Positions 16,458 through 24,286 of a stretch of 64,000 nt of DNA are shown piece after piece; within the stretch, counting starts at the first letter, position 1; the number at the start of each line of letters is the position of its first letter. The DNA comes from Candidatus Tectimicrobiota bacterium. Its GTDB lineage: Bacteria; JACPUC01. The translations under genes and the position numbers were made by a program. The notes beneath the pieces were generated by a model. The model saw only the letters and a program-made list of their open reading frames with translations, did no database searches and was not told the DNA's origin. Location of the stretch: positions 62,001-126,000 of the forward strand of contig JACPUC010000007.1 of NCBI GenBank assembly GCA_016192455.1. Reading direction: 5' to 3'.

Positions 16458-17225
16458 TCAAGCGCGGCTGTGGAATGCCGTCATGTATGATTTGGCCGCG
16501 TTGACGATGAGGCGGGTGGTATCGAAGACGATGAGCTGGTAGCCCTCCGCGACCAGTTTGCGGGCGGTCTGCGGGTCGCCTGCCACCGTACCGAGAGGCA
16601 GGCCTGCCGCCCGGGTCTTGGCGGCGATCTCCGCGATGGCGGCTTGCACCGTTGGGTGCTGCCGCTGGCCGGGCAGGCCGAGGGAGTGCGACAGATCGCT
16701 GGGGCCGATAAAGATCGCATCGATCCCCGGCACCTCGAGGATGCTGTCGAGGTTGCGCAGACCCTCGACGCTCTCGATCTGGGCGATGAGGAGGGTCTCC
16801 TCGTTCGCCCGCTGCACATAGTTCGGAATATCCTCGCTCCCATAGCCGGTCAGGCGCGTCACCGAGCCCAGGCCACGCTGCCCCAACGGCGTGAAGCGCG
16901 CCGCCTGCACGATGGCCCGCGCCTCGTCGGCGCTGTCGACGTGCGGCAGCAACAGTCCCTGGGCGCCGGCGTCGAGCGCCTTGTTGATGACGGCGGGGGC
17001 ATGCAGGTAGACGCGCACGATCGGCGTCACGTTCCAGAGCTCGGCGGCGCGGATGAGGTCCTCGACGGCAAGCATGTCGAGGGCGGAGTGCTCCGTGTCG
17101 ATGAGGACGAAGTCGCAGCCGCCGACTCCCAGCAGCTCCACGACCATCGGCGCCGGAATACCCAGGAAGGGCCCGGCTACCGCGCGCCCTTCACGCAGCG
17201 CCAGCTTGACGCGATTTACCCGCAT
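16458..17225 (-). CDS. HpcH/HpaI-family aldolase
   Basis: 255 residues from ATG 17225, which has GAGGAG 7 nt upstream (a longer frame from 17264 lacks one). Family marks: FVLIDTEHSALDM with the acidic/His cluster, LPHVDSADEARAIV, and the metal-binding AQIESVEGLRNLDSI...IFIGPSDLSHSLG. The family cleaves 2-keto-3-deoxy acids such as 4-hydroxy-2-oxoheptanedioate or 2-keto-3-deoxy-L-rhamnonate to pyruvate or an aldehyde, using a divalent metal. The exact substrate cannot be read. It is divergent from inositol-3-phosphate synthase and shares an overlapping promoter region with it. Confidence 0.85.
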   Translation of the reverse strand: MRVNRVKLALREGRAVAGPFLGIPAPMVVELLGVGGCDFVLIDTEHSALDMLAVEDLIRAAELWNVTPIVRVYLHAPAVINKALDAGAQGLLLPHVDSADEARAIVQAARFTPLGQRGLGSVTRLTGYGSEDIPNYVQRANEETLLIAQIESVEGLRNLDSILEVPGIDAIFIGPSDLSHSLGLPGQRQHPTVQAAIAEIAAKTRAAGLPLGTVAGDPQTARKLVAEGYQLIVFDTTRLIVNAAKSYMTAFHSRA

Positions 17226-17257
17226 GGCCGACTCCTCACCGCGCAGCGCGGCGGCGG

Positions 17258-17310
17258 TTGACACCCCAAAGGCCGGAGCGTACCTTAGCCGCGATGCTCG
17301 TGGGTGTCAA
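17258..17310. promoter_or_regulatory. Mirror-image overlapping divergent promoters
   Basis: Plus strand: TTGACA (17258-17263), 17 bp, TACCTT (17281-17286). Minus strand: TTGACA (17310-17305), 17 bp, TAAGGT (17287-17282). The two -35 boxes are arms of a perfect inverted repeat TTGACACCC/GGGTGTCAA, and the -10 boxes overlap by five bases. The plus promoter would serve inositol-3-phosphate synthase and the minus promoter the HpcH aldolase. The -35 boxes are perfect; the -10 boxes match only about half. Confidence 0.6.
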
Positions 17311-17475
17311 GCGTCTCGACGCGCCGCGCCTCGTCAGCCGACCGCTTCCGCGCTGCCCCGCGTAAGGGCCTTGGAGCAGGCAGGAGCGTCGACGCTCCTC
17401 CCACGCCTCGTCGCATGCCCTCCTCCCCCATCCGACCCTGCTCGATCGCCGCGTGCCGCGCGCAAGGAGTCCAGC

Positions 17476-18795
17476 GTGATTCAAAAAGGTGCTGAGATCG
17501 CTCCACCGAGCGGCAAGCTCGGAATCCTCCTCCCCGGCATGGGGGCCGTCTCGACGACGTTCATCATCGGCGTCCTGGCGATCCGCCGCGGCCTGGGCGA
17601 GCCGATCGGCTCCCTCACCCAGCTCGGCACCATTCGGCTGGGGAAACGGACCGAGGGGCGCAGCCCGCTCATCAAGGACTTCGTGCCCCTGGCCGGCCTC
17701 GACGATCTCGTCTTCGGCGGCTGGGACATCTTCGCTGACTCCTGCTACGAGGCGGCCTTGCGCGCCGGCGTGCTGGAGCGGGGCCTGATCGAGGCGCTGC
17801 GGCCGGAGATCGAACAGATCAAGCCGTGGCCGGGGGTCTTCGATCAAAGCTACGTGCGCAACCTGCATGGGACCCACGTGAAGCGCGGCGACAGCAAGAT
17901 GGACCTGGCCGAGCAGATCATGGAGGACGTGCGGCATTTTCAGCAGGAGCAGCGGCTTGCCCGCATGGTCGCCATCTGGTGCGGCAGCACCGAGGTGTTC
18001 TGCGAGGCGCAGCCGGTGCACGCCAGCGTCGCCGCCTTCGAGAAGGGCCTGCGCGACAGCGACCCCGCCATCGCGCCCAGCCAGGTCTACGCTTACGCCC
18101 TGCTGAAGAGCGGCGTCCCCTTCGCCAACGGCGCGCCGAACCTCACCGTCGATCTGCCGGCCTTCATCGAGCTGGCGCGCGAGCATGCCCTGCCGATCAT
18201 GGGCAAGGACTTCAAGACCGGGCAGACGCTCATGAAGACGATCATCGCCCCCGGCCTGAAGGCGCGCATGCTCGGCATGAAGGGCTGGTTCTCGACGAAC
18301 ATCCTGGGGAACCGCGACGGCGAAGTGCTGGACGACCCCTCCTCGTTCAAGACGAAGGAGCAGAGCAAGAAGTCGGTGCTCGAATACATCCTGCAGCCGG
18401 AGCTCTACAAGAACCTCTACGGCAACGTGCACCACGTGGTGCGCATCAACTACTACCCGCCGCACGGCGACAACAAGGAGGGCTGGGACAACATCGACAT
18501 CTTCGGCTGGCTCGGCTACCCGATGCAGATTAAGGTGAATTTCCTCTGCCGCGACAGCATCCTGGCGGCCCCTCTGGTGCTCGACCTGGCGCTCTTCATG
18601 GACCTGGCCCAGCGCGCCGGCATGAGCGGCATCCAGGAGTGGCTCTCCTTCTACTTCAAAAGCCCCATGTGCGCCCCCCAAGTCTACCCCGAACACGACC
18701 TCTTCATCCAACTCATGAAACTCAAAAACACCCTGCGCTACCTCCGCGGCGAAGAACAAATTACGCACCTGGGGGTGGAGTATTATGAGGCGTAG
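17476..18795 (+). CDS. ino1: Inositol-3-phosphate synthase
   Basis: 439 residues from GTG 17476, chosen because AAGGAG sits 6 nt upstream and the protein then begins just before the NAD-binding Rossmann start GKLGILLPGMGAVSTT. Further family marks: SYVRNLHGTHVKRGD, MGKDFKTGQTLMKT and WFSTNILGNRDGEVL, with an NFLCRDSILAAPLVLDLALF segment near the C-terminus. It converts glucose-6-phosphate to L-myo-inositol-1-phosphate with internal NAD cycling. Products feed phosphatidylinositol-type lipids, mycothiol-like thiols or compatible solutes, and nothing nearby tells which. Its promoter overlaps that of the divergent aldolase gene. Confidence 0.9.
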   Translation: MIQKGAEIAPPSGKLGILLPGMGAVSTTFIIGVLAIRRGLGEPIGSLTQLGTIRLGKRTEGRSPLIKDFVPLAGLDDLVFGGWDIFADSCYEAALRAGVLERGLIEALRPEIEQIKPWPGVFDQSYVRNLHGTHVKRGDSKMDLAEQIMEDVRHFQQEQRLARMVAIWCGSTEVFCEAQPVHASVAAFEKGLRDSDPAIAPSQVYAYALLKSGVPFANGAPNLTVDLPAFIELAREHALPIMGKDFKTGQTLMKTIIAPGLKARMLGMKGWFSTNILGNRDGEVLDDPSSFKTKEQSKKSVLEYILQPELYKNLYGNVHHVVRINYYPPHGDNKEGWDNIDIFGWLGYPMQIKVNFLCRDSILAAPLVLDLALFMDLAQRAGMSGIQEWLSFYFKSPMCAPQVYPEHDLFIQLMKLKNTLRYLRGEEQITHLGVEYYEA

Positions 18796-18907
18796 GATTT
18801 GGGGAAAGAGAGGGTGCAGTGTATCGGCGAGTTTACGATGTTGGCAACCCGGGGACGGCTTCGGTGTGACGCGACTGATTCAGAAGCCGCATAGCCAGGA
18901 ATAAGCA

Positions 18908-20815
18908 GTGCGTGTCCGGCGACTCACAATTCAGAACTTCCGTGGCATATCGAGCGGCGTCGTTGATTTCGCGCGCGATACCCTGCTTGTCGGTGGCAAT
19001 AACGCGGGAAAGTCCACAGTCTGCGAAGCGCTCGATCTAGTCCTGGGTCCGGAACGATTGTATCACCGCCCCGTAATCAACGAGCACGACTTTTACAAGG
19101 GTCGATATCTCGATGATGAGGGCGCGCCGGTCGAGATTCGGATTGAAGCCCTACTGCTAGACATCTCTGAAGAGGCAGAGCGACGGTTTCACAACCATCT
19201 GCGCCGCTGGAACGACACGAAGGGCTGTTTCGCTGACGAAGAAGGCGCCGGTCCTGAGGCGGGGGATGCGGACGGAACCTGCTGGGCATTACCCGTTGTT
19301 TTTATCGGCCGCTACGATGAAATTGAGGATGACTTTGTCGGCAATACCTTTCTTGCGCATCCCCTAAATGCCGTAGAGATAGAAGACGATGAGGAAACAA
19401 GGATCGGGGCGGGCTTCCGGGTATTCACCCGGGATCATAAGCGGCTATGTGGATTTCTATACTTGCGGACACTACGCACGGGATCAAGGGCGCTGAGCCT
19501 GCAACGCGGATCACTGCTTGATACGACTCTCCGGATCGGCGGGACCGGTCTCGAAAAGATGTGGCAGGATACTCTTGAGCGCTTGCAGAACCTCGATCCG
19601 CCTATCGGAGAGATCGACCAGCTCAAAAAAATCCGATCCGAAGTCGAAAAACGCATGAGTCAATTTGTCGGTCTGGCCCCGGCGGGAGAGGCGACTGCTT
19701 TCTTCGCATCGGACATGACGCGGGAAAATTTGCGGGAAGTAGTCCGCTTTTTTGTCGCGTCCGAGCAAAGCGGGCACCTGCTGCCGTTCCAGCGCCTGGG
19801 AAGCGGCGCCATCAATATCCTGGTTTTCGCTCTCCTGACGTTCATTGCGGAACTGAAGGAGAAGCAGTCTGTCATCTTCGCCATGGAAGAACCCGAGATC
19901 GCCCTGCCGCCACATACACAAAGGCGTGTGGTCCGATTCTCGCTCCGCGAGATGGGCCAGACGATCGTAACGTCGCACTCCCCTTACGTCATTGAGCAGT
20001 TCGAGCCCGAACAGATCGTTATGCTCAATCGGGGGGGCGACGGGACTCTGTCAGGCAAACCCATCGACACGCAAGGTATTAGGATGAAGACGTTCAAAAC
20101 CGAACGGAAACAGTTTGCCGAAGCTGTCCTGAGCCGCGCGGTGCTTGTCGTGGAAGGCTCAACCGAGGCTGCCATCTTCTCCCAAGCATCCACGGTAATG
20201 GAGAAGGCGCGCGGCTCTGAAAAGTACACGCACTTTGACCTGGCCGGTGTAACCGTATTCAACGCGGGAGGTGACGGGTCTGTGCCGCGCTACGGCCCCG
20301 TTTTCATGGCTCTTAATAAGCAGATATTTGGGTTTTTCGACAAACTGAGTTCACCTTTATCCGGCGATGCAACGACAAAACTCGCGAGCTACACAAAGTA
20401 CTGGGAGTCGCCACACAAGGGCATCGAAAACCTGCTCGTCGAGGAAATGTCTGTCGCTACGCTGCGCCGCTTCCTGGAAAAGGTCGGGGCGCGCCCAGAC
20501 TATCCGTTACATCATCCGCATCTGGCCGACACGATGAATGATGCGGAGGTCAAGGATCTGGCGCATAGGCTCCTGAAGGACCGTAAGGGTGATGCGTATG
20601 GATACGGCGCGCTGCTCATTGCTGAATCCACGACGGAACATGAGCTGCCGAATACCATCCGCACCATTCTTGACGAGATAAATGAAAGGCTCGCACCGCC
20701 CGCCAAAAAGGACGGGCCTGCTGAAGATACCCAATCTGCCGCGGCTGTCGCCGCAGAGAATACAACCGGCCCTGTTTCAGCGTCCGAGGGTATGGCGATT
20801 GCGGCTGAACCTTGA
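18908..20815 (+). CDS. gajA: OLD-family ATPase/TOPRIM nuclease, GajA-like
   Basis: 635 residues from GTG 18908 (AGGA 8 nt upstream). The N-terminal ABC-type ATPase begins RRLTIQNFRGISS with Walker A GGNNAGKST (residues about 29-37). The signature/Walker B region is FQRLGSGAINILVFALLTF ... SVIFAMEEPEIALPP (residues about 295-335), then TSHSPYVIEQF. A C-terminal TOPRIM domain starts at AVLVVEGSTEAAIF (near 413), with FNAGGDGSVPRYGPVF and FGFFDK after it. The second Asp of the usual DxD is not obvious (FFDKL). The helicase gene overlaps its end by 17 bp, the arrangement of Gabija defence and class 2 OLD proteins. Codon use is less GC-rich than the neighbours, suggesting transfer. GajA nicks phage DNA when nucleotides are depleted; that role is inferred here. 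Confidence 0.82.
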   Translation: MRVRRLTIQNFRGISSGVVDFARDTLLVGGNNAGKSTVCEALDLVLGPERLYHRPVINEHDFYKGRYLDDEGAPVEIRIEALLLDISEEAERRFHNHLRRWNDTKGCFADEEGAGPEAGDADGTCWALPVVFIGRYDEIEDDFVGNTFLAHPLNAVEIEDDEETRIGAGFRVFTRDHKRLCGFLYLRTLRTGSRALSLQRGSLLDTTLRIGGTGLEKMWQDTLERLQNLDPPIGEIDQLKKIRSEVEKRMSQFVGLAPAGEATAFFASDMTRENLREVVRFFVASEQSGHLLPFQRLGSGAINILVFALLTFIAELKEKQSVIFAMEEPEIALPPHTQRRVVRFSLREMGQTIVTSHSPYVIEQFEPEQIVMLNRGGDGTLSGKPIDTQGIRMKTFKTERKQFAEAVLSRAVLVVEGSTEAAIFSQASTVMEKARGSEKYTHFDLAGVTVFNAGGDGSVPRYGPVFMALNKQIFGFFDKLSSPLSGDATTKLASYTKYWESPHKGIENLLVEEMSVATLRRFLEKVGARPDYPLHHPHLADTMNDAEVKDLAHRLLKDRKGDAYGYGALLIAESTTEHELPNTIRTILDEINERLAPPAKKDGPAEDTQSAAAVAAENTTGPVSASEGMAIAAEP

Positions 20816-22508
20816 ACAGAAACACGAGGACATCATCAAGGCACCCCGACACCTACTTGTGACGGGTGGTCCGGGGTCGGGTAAGACGACTATCGCGCTG
20901 CTCAAAGCGAAAGAGCGCAGTCAGACCCTGAAACCTGGCCAGGAAATTCTGTTTCTCAGTTTCTCGCGCGCGGCTGTCAGACAAATCCTCACTGCCTGCA
21001 AGGACATCCTGACAGCGAAAGAGCGCAAGCTCATTCAGGTTAAAACCTATCATTCTTTCTGCCTTGAGGTTCTAGAATCCCATGGCCGTCTTCTCTCTGG
21101 CCGCCCCGTTAGTTTCTTGTACCCTAGTGACGAACGTATCCGCAAATCCACTTTTCACGGTGACTGGGGTGCCGAGCGGAGCCGCCTTTCGATCCAAGAG
21201 GGCCTCTATTGCTTTGATCTTTTCGCTCCTTCTGTCGCAACACTCTATAAACAGTGTAACGCTCTCAGGACGCTCTACGCGGACAAGTATCCTTTTGTGA
21301 TCGTGGATGAGTTTCAGGACACAGACGATGATCAGTGGCGCATCATCCAGGAATTTCTGCGTGTCACGGATGTATTCTGCCTTGCCGATCCGGAGCAGAG
21401 GATATTCGAGTACCGGGAAAATGTCGATCCCCGCCGTATCGAGTCGTTGCGGGAACTGGTAAAGCCCGCAGAGTTTGATTTAGGAGGCGATAACCACCGC
21501 AGCCCTGCCACAGGTATTCTGCAGTTTGCCGACGGCATCCTCCATAACCGCTCGCCATTGCCAAAGGCTAACGAGGTCGAGATTGTCTGTTACTACAACC
21601 GGACTTTCGAATCCACGGTCCATGCGGTCGTTCTCTGGACCTTCAGCAAGCTTAGGAGCGAGGGTATCCAAAGCCCCTGCGTCGCGGTTCTTTGCCGGAG
21701 CAACCATTTTGTCGCGCGACTCTCCGGCATTCTCGCTGAAAGGCATAAGTTCAAGGACCAGCCATTACGGCCCGTAGAGCACGATGTCGTATGGGATGCA
21801 GATCTATCCGCGGCCTCTGCACAAGTTGTCAGCTCGATTCTCGAGTGGCAAACGAAGGCCCCCCGTCTCGCTGTCCACGATACTTTGCAAATCATCGCAC
21901 ACTACTATCGACTCAAGAACGCTGAATCCCCATCCAAAACGGCTGCAGACAACGCCAGTAAGTTCCAAAAGGCTGCTAATGCCGTAAGTGAGGCCCGTAA
22001 TCCGCTCATCAAGGGCGGAAAGGAGCTTTTACGCCTTGCCGGGGAGGGACTTACCTACGTTGGATCCCCGGTGACGGACTGGCTGCGGGCACGGCGTATT
22101 CTTAATGACATTGCGTCGCTTAACGAGCTGTTTCGCGAGGCACGGCTCGTCAGGTTGTTCCGGGCGACCGATGCGCTAGCAACAGGCCTTTCAGATTTAT
22201 GGTTGTCACAGGGAACCTATGCCGGGGCAGCCGATCTGGTGAAACGGATTCTTGACCGTGAACGATTGCTGGCGGCCGACCGTGATCCACATGGATGCAT
22301 GCTCAAGACAATCCACAAATCGAAGGGCAAAGAGTATGACGGCGTGGTGCTTGTCGAAGGCGCCTACGAATCCACTTTCTTCGATCAGAATCGTGAAAGA
22401 CCGCCATATCCAGCCAGTCGCCGTTTGCTCCGCGTGGGAATCACACGAGCTCGCAGCCAGGTCACCCTTGTGCGGCCACACGGTGCGTATCTGCTTGTCG
22501 ATCCTTGA
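20799..22508 (+). CDS. gajB: UvrD/Rep-type helicase, GajB-like
   Basis: 569 residues if translation starts at TTG 20799, which has GAGGG 8 nt upstream and lies inside the last codons of the nuclease gene (coupled translation). Superfamily 1 motifs are all visible: Walker A TGGPGSGKTTIALLKAK, Ia FLSFSRAAVRQI, II VIVDEFQDTDDDQW, III LADPEQRIFEYR, IV region HRSPATGILQFADG, V TIHKSKGKEYDGVVLVEGA, VI LLRVGITRARSQVTLV. Length is near that of known GajB. In Gabija the helicase senses DNA ends or ssDNA and partners the OLD nuclease. Outside defence, UvrD-like proteins serve repair, but the overlap with an OLD gene argues for the defence pair. Base composition is lower in G+C than the flanks, as for the partner. 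Confidence 0.83.
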   Translation: MRLNLEQKHEDIIKAPRHLLVTGGPGSGKTTIALLKAKERSQTLKPGQEILFLSFSRAAVRQILTACKDILTAKERKLIQVKTYHSFCLEVLESHGRLLSGRPVSFLYPSDERIRKSTFHGDWGAERSRLSIQEGLYCFDLFAPSVATLYKQCNALRTLYADKYPFVIVDEFQDTDDDQWRIIQEFLRVTDVFCLADPEQRIFEYRENVDPRRIESLRELVKPAEFDLGGDNHRSPATGILQFADGILHNRSPLPKANEVEIVCYYNRTFESTVHAVVLWTFSKLRSEGIQSPCVAVLCRSNHFVARLSGILAERHKFKDQPLRPVEHDVVWDADLSAASAQVVSSILEWQTKAPRLAVHDTLQIIAHYYRLKNAESPSKTAADNASKFQKAANAVSEARNPLIKGGKELLRLAGEGLTYVGSPVTDWLRARRILNDIASLNELFREARLVRLFRATDALATGLSDLWLSQGTYAGAADLVKRILDRERLLAADRDPHGCMLKTIHKSKGKEYDGVVLVEGAYESTFFDQNRERPPYPASRRLLRVGITRARSQVTLVRPHGAYLLVDP

Positions 22509-22549
22509 CACCCGTTCTTGGCTCGTGCATCACGTAGGCTGCGTCGCGT

Positions 22550-22855
22550 TCATCGGGAGGCATAGATGACCTCCGCCGTTGCCAAGATTCCCCGGCGCCG
22601 AAAGGGGTTCTTCAACCCTCCCTTGGCTACCAGATTAACTTCCCGCCCGAAAAGTTCCTTCAGCTCGTCGATCATGTCGAGCCAGTCATAGAGGCTCAGA
22701 CCATGCCCCGGCTGCAGGTCCACCAAAACATCCACGTCGCTCTCCGGGCCGAAGTCTTCCCGCAGCGCCGAGCCGAAGATGGAGAGCTCCCTCACCCTCC
22801 ACTTGCGGCAAAAGGCTGCGATGCGCTCCCGGTCGATTTCAATCTGAAGCGCCAT
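22550..22855 (-). CDS. MNT-type nucleotidyltransferase domain protein (orphan)
   Basis: 101 residues from ATG 22855 (AAGGAAG 8 nt upstream; a GTG at 22873 is the alternative). Contains the polymerase-beta-like nucleotidyltransferase motif FGSALREDFGPESDVDVLVD (G-S...D-x-D), followed by LYDWLDMIDELKELFGREVNLV. Such small MNT proteins usually form a toxin-antitoxin pair with a HEPN protein, where the MNT partner adds AMP to the HEPN toxin, or they belong to Abi-type defence. No HEPN gene is next to it here, so it is an orphan or has lost its partner. It ends 41 bp from the helicase gene, convergent with it, and so forms the edge of the defence-type block. Confidence 0.75.
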   Translation of the reverse strand: MALQIEIDRERIAAFCRKWRVRELSIFGSALREDFGPESDVDVLVDLQPGHGLSLYDWLDMIDELKELFGREVNLVAKGGLKNPFRRRGILATAEVIYASR

Positions 22856-23066
22856 CGCCAGTACTTCCTTCACGTCCCTTCAATGCGGGGACGCGAGGTT
22901 GGTGAGGTCGTATCGCCGCGCATCAACAAATGTTTCGCTTGCCTACTCCCACAGCCCGCCGCGCTGCTTGCTGGACATGTTACCGTGAAGCGGAGCTTCC
23001 CGAAAGCCTGACCAGCCGCGTCAGTCCCTGCTGGGAGCCCCCTGCTCCCCCACACCCCCTCTCACC

Positions 23067-23087
23067 GCGAGCTGCGCAGCAGCTCGC
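23067..23087. repeat. Perfect inverted repeat (9-bp arms, 3-nt loop)
   Basis: GCGAGCTGC GCA GCAGCTCGC. It lies just left of the 30-bp direct repeats and has no T-run. Confidence 0.6.
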
Positions 23088-23095
23088 GTAGAAGA

Positions 23096-23125
23096 GGTGC
23101 GCGAGGGGGCGCGGCTCCCTCGCAG
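23096..23125. repeat. 30-bp hairpin-forming direct repeat, copy 1
   Basis: Identical to 23174-23203. Contains complementary ends GCGAGGG/CCCTCGC, so each copy can fold. REP-like. Confidence 0.75.
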
Positions 23126-23173
23126 ACTTAGTTCCGGGTGGGGCAAGCCCCGTCCCTACGATCAGCCCTTGAA

Positions 23174-23203
23174 GGTGCGCGAGGGGGCGCGGCTCCCTCG
23201 CAG
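23174..23203. repeat. 30-bp hairpin-forming direct repeat, copy 2
   Basis: Identical to 23096-23125, 78 bp apart. The spacer has its own small GGGGCAAGCCCC inverted repeat. Confidence 0.75.
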
Positions 23204-23271
23204 TCCTCATTCTACGAGACACGTCAGCACGCGGTCTTGTGCCGCGTCGCCCTCCCCTCTTCCCGCCGCTC

Positions 23272-24099
23272 TCACACCACCATCAGGTCCTCGCCCACGA
23301 CGATCTCTCCCTGGTAGTCGCGGCGCACCACCTCGAGCAGCTTGGCCACGTCGGTGTTGGGGACGAGGTGGGTCAGCACCAGCTTCTTCACCCGCGCCTC
23401 CCGCGCCACTTTGCCCACATCCTCGGGGAGCGTGTGGTAGGAGCCGAGGTCGCGCACCATCTCCGCCTCCGAGTTCCAGCTTGCCTTTAGGGCCGGGGGC
23501 AGGTTCGTCAACTGCATGCACTCGTGGATGAGGACGTCGGCGCCGCGGGCGTTCTTGATCACGGCATCGCAGGGGCGGGTGTCGCCGGAGATGACGATAC
23601 AGCGGTTCGGCGCTTCGAAGCGGATGCCGAAGGACGGGGTGACGGGGGGATGCTCGTTCTCGAAGAAGGCGGCGCGCCAGCCCTTCCCTTCGAGGACGAA
23701 CCCCTGGTCGACCTCATGGGCGGCGATGCTCGGGTAGGGCCGCGTGCCCCCCTTGAACGAGCGGCGCAGCTCGATGTCGTAGGCGTGCAGATCGAGGAGC
23801 GTCTCCGAGATGCGCTTCATGCGTTCCCCGCCGTAGACCCGCAGGGGATCGTGCCGGCCCATCACCCAGCTCGTGAGCAGGAAATGGCCGTAGTCGATAT
23901 TGTGGTCCGAGTGGTGGTGCGTGAAGAGCAGCGTCTTGACCTTCTTCAGCGGCACGCCGGCGCGCACCAACTGCATGGCCGCGCCGCTGCCGCAGTCGAC
24001 GAGCACGCTCTCGCCGCTCTCGAAGAGCATCACCTGGCTGGGCCCCTGCCGCTGAACATCCGGGATGGGACACCCCGTTCCGAGTAGCTGGCAGCGCAT
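23272..24099 (-). CDS. MBL-fold metal-dependent hydrolase (RNase Z/arylsulfatase-like)
   Basis: 275 residues. ATG 24099 has GGGGGAGAG upstream. It starts MRCQLLGTGCPIPDVQRQGP as in RNase Z-like MBL proteins and has the metal-binding motif FTHHHSDHNIDYGHF (residues about 60-74). Further ligands are probably in CIVISGDTRPCDAVI (Asp), LIHECMQL and LVLTHLVPNTD (His). A role as tRNA 3' endonuclease is unlikely, because family members with this arrangement are mostly annotated as hydrolases of small esters or sulfates. The substrate is unknown. Cytoplasmic, no signal peptide. It diverges from an EamA transporter, and their promoters overlap. Confidence 0.78.
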   Translation of the reverse strand: MRCQLLGTGCPIPDVQRQGPSQVMLFESGESVLVDCGSGAAMQLVRAGVPLKKVKTLLFTHHHSDHNIDYGHFLLTSWVMGRHDPLRVYGGERMKRISETLLDLHAYDIELRRSFKGGTRPYPSIAAHEVDQGFVLEGKGWRAAFFENEHPPVTPSFGIRFEAPNRCIVISGDTRPCDAVIKNARGADVLIHECMQLTNLPPALKASWNSEAEMVRDLGSYHTLPEDVGKVAREARVKKLVLTHLVPNTDVAKLLEVVRRDYQGEIVVGEDLMVV

Positions 24100-24137
24100 C
24101 TCTCCCCCTTCTCGCGCGGTGTGGGTGTGGAATGGCT

Positions 24138-24166
24138 TTGACGTGGTCTGGTCTCAGTAGTATAGC
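24138..24166 (+). promoter_or_regulatory. Sigma70-type promoter for the EamA gene
   Basis: TTGACG (24138-24143), 17 bp, TATAGC (24161-24166). On the opposite strand an extended -10, TGCTATACT, overlaps at 24167-24159 and could serve the MBL hydrolase gene. Confidence 0.55.
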
Positions 24167-24286
24167 AGCTCCGTGGCCGAAGAAGATGGGGCGGCGCGGC
24201 TCCCTCCTCCCCATACCCAAAGGCTGGGCCGAGAGCCGGAGAAGCCTCTCTCGGTCGTCGTTCCACCTCCTTGGCTTTATCCTCCT

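Larger units (their letters stand above)
22874..23271. other. Repeat-bearing intergenic stretch
   Basis: 398 bp without a gene between the MNT protein and the MBL hydrolase. It holds a 30-bp direct repeat with internal dyad symmetry, a separate perfect hairpin, and a GGGGCAAGCCCCGTCCC-like stretch that looks like a dispersed genomic repeat. Confidence 0.6.

Noticed and set aside
17236-18768. 510-codon frame antisense to inositol-phosphate synthase
   Set aside because: Shadow; His/Gln/Ala-rich with no family motif.
23096-23203. CRISPR-like array
   Set aside because: Only two copies, with internal dyad symmetry and a 48-bp spacer that itself looks repetitive; no cas genes.
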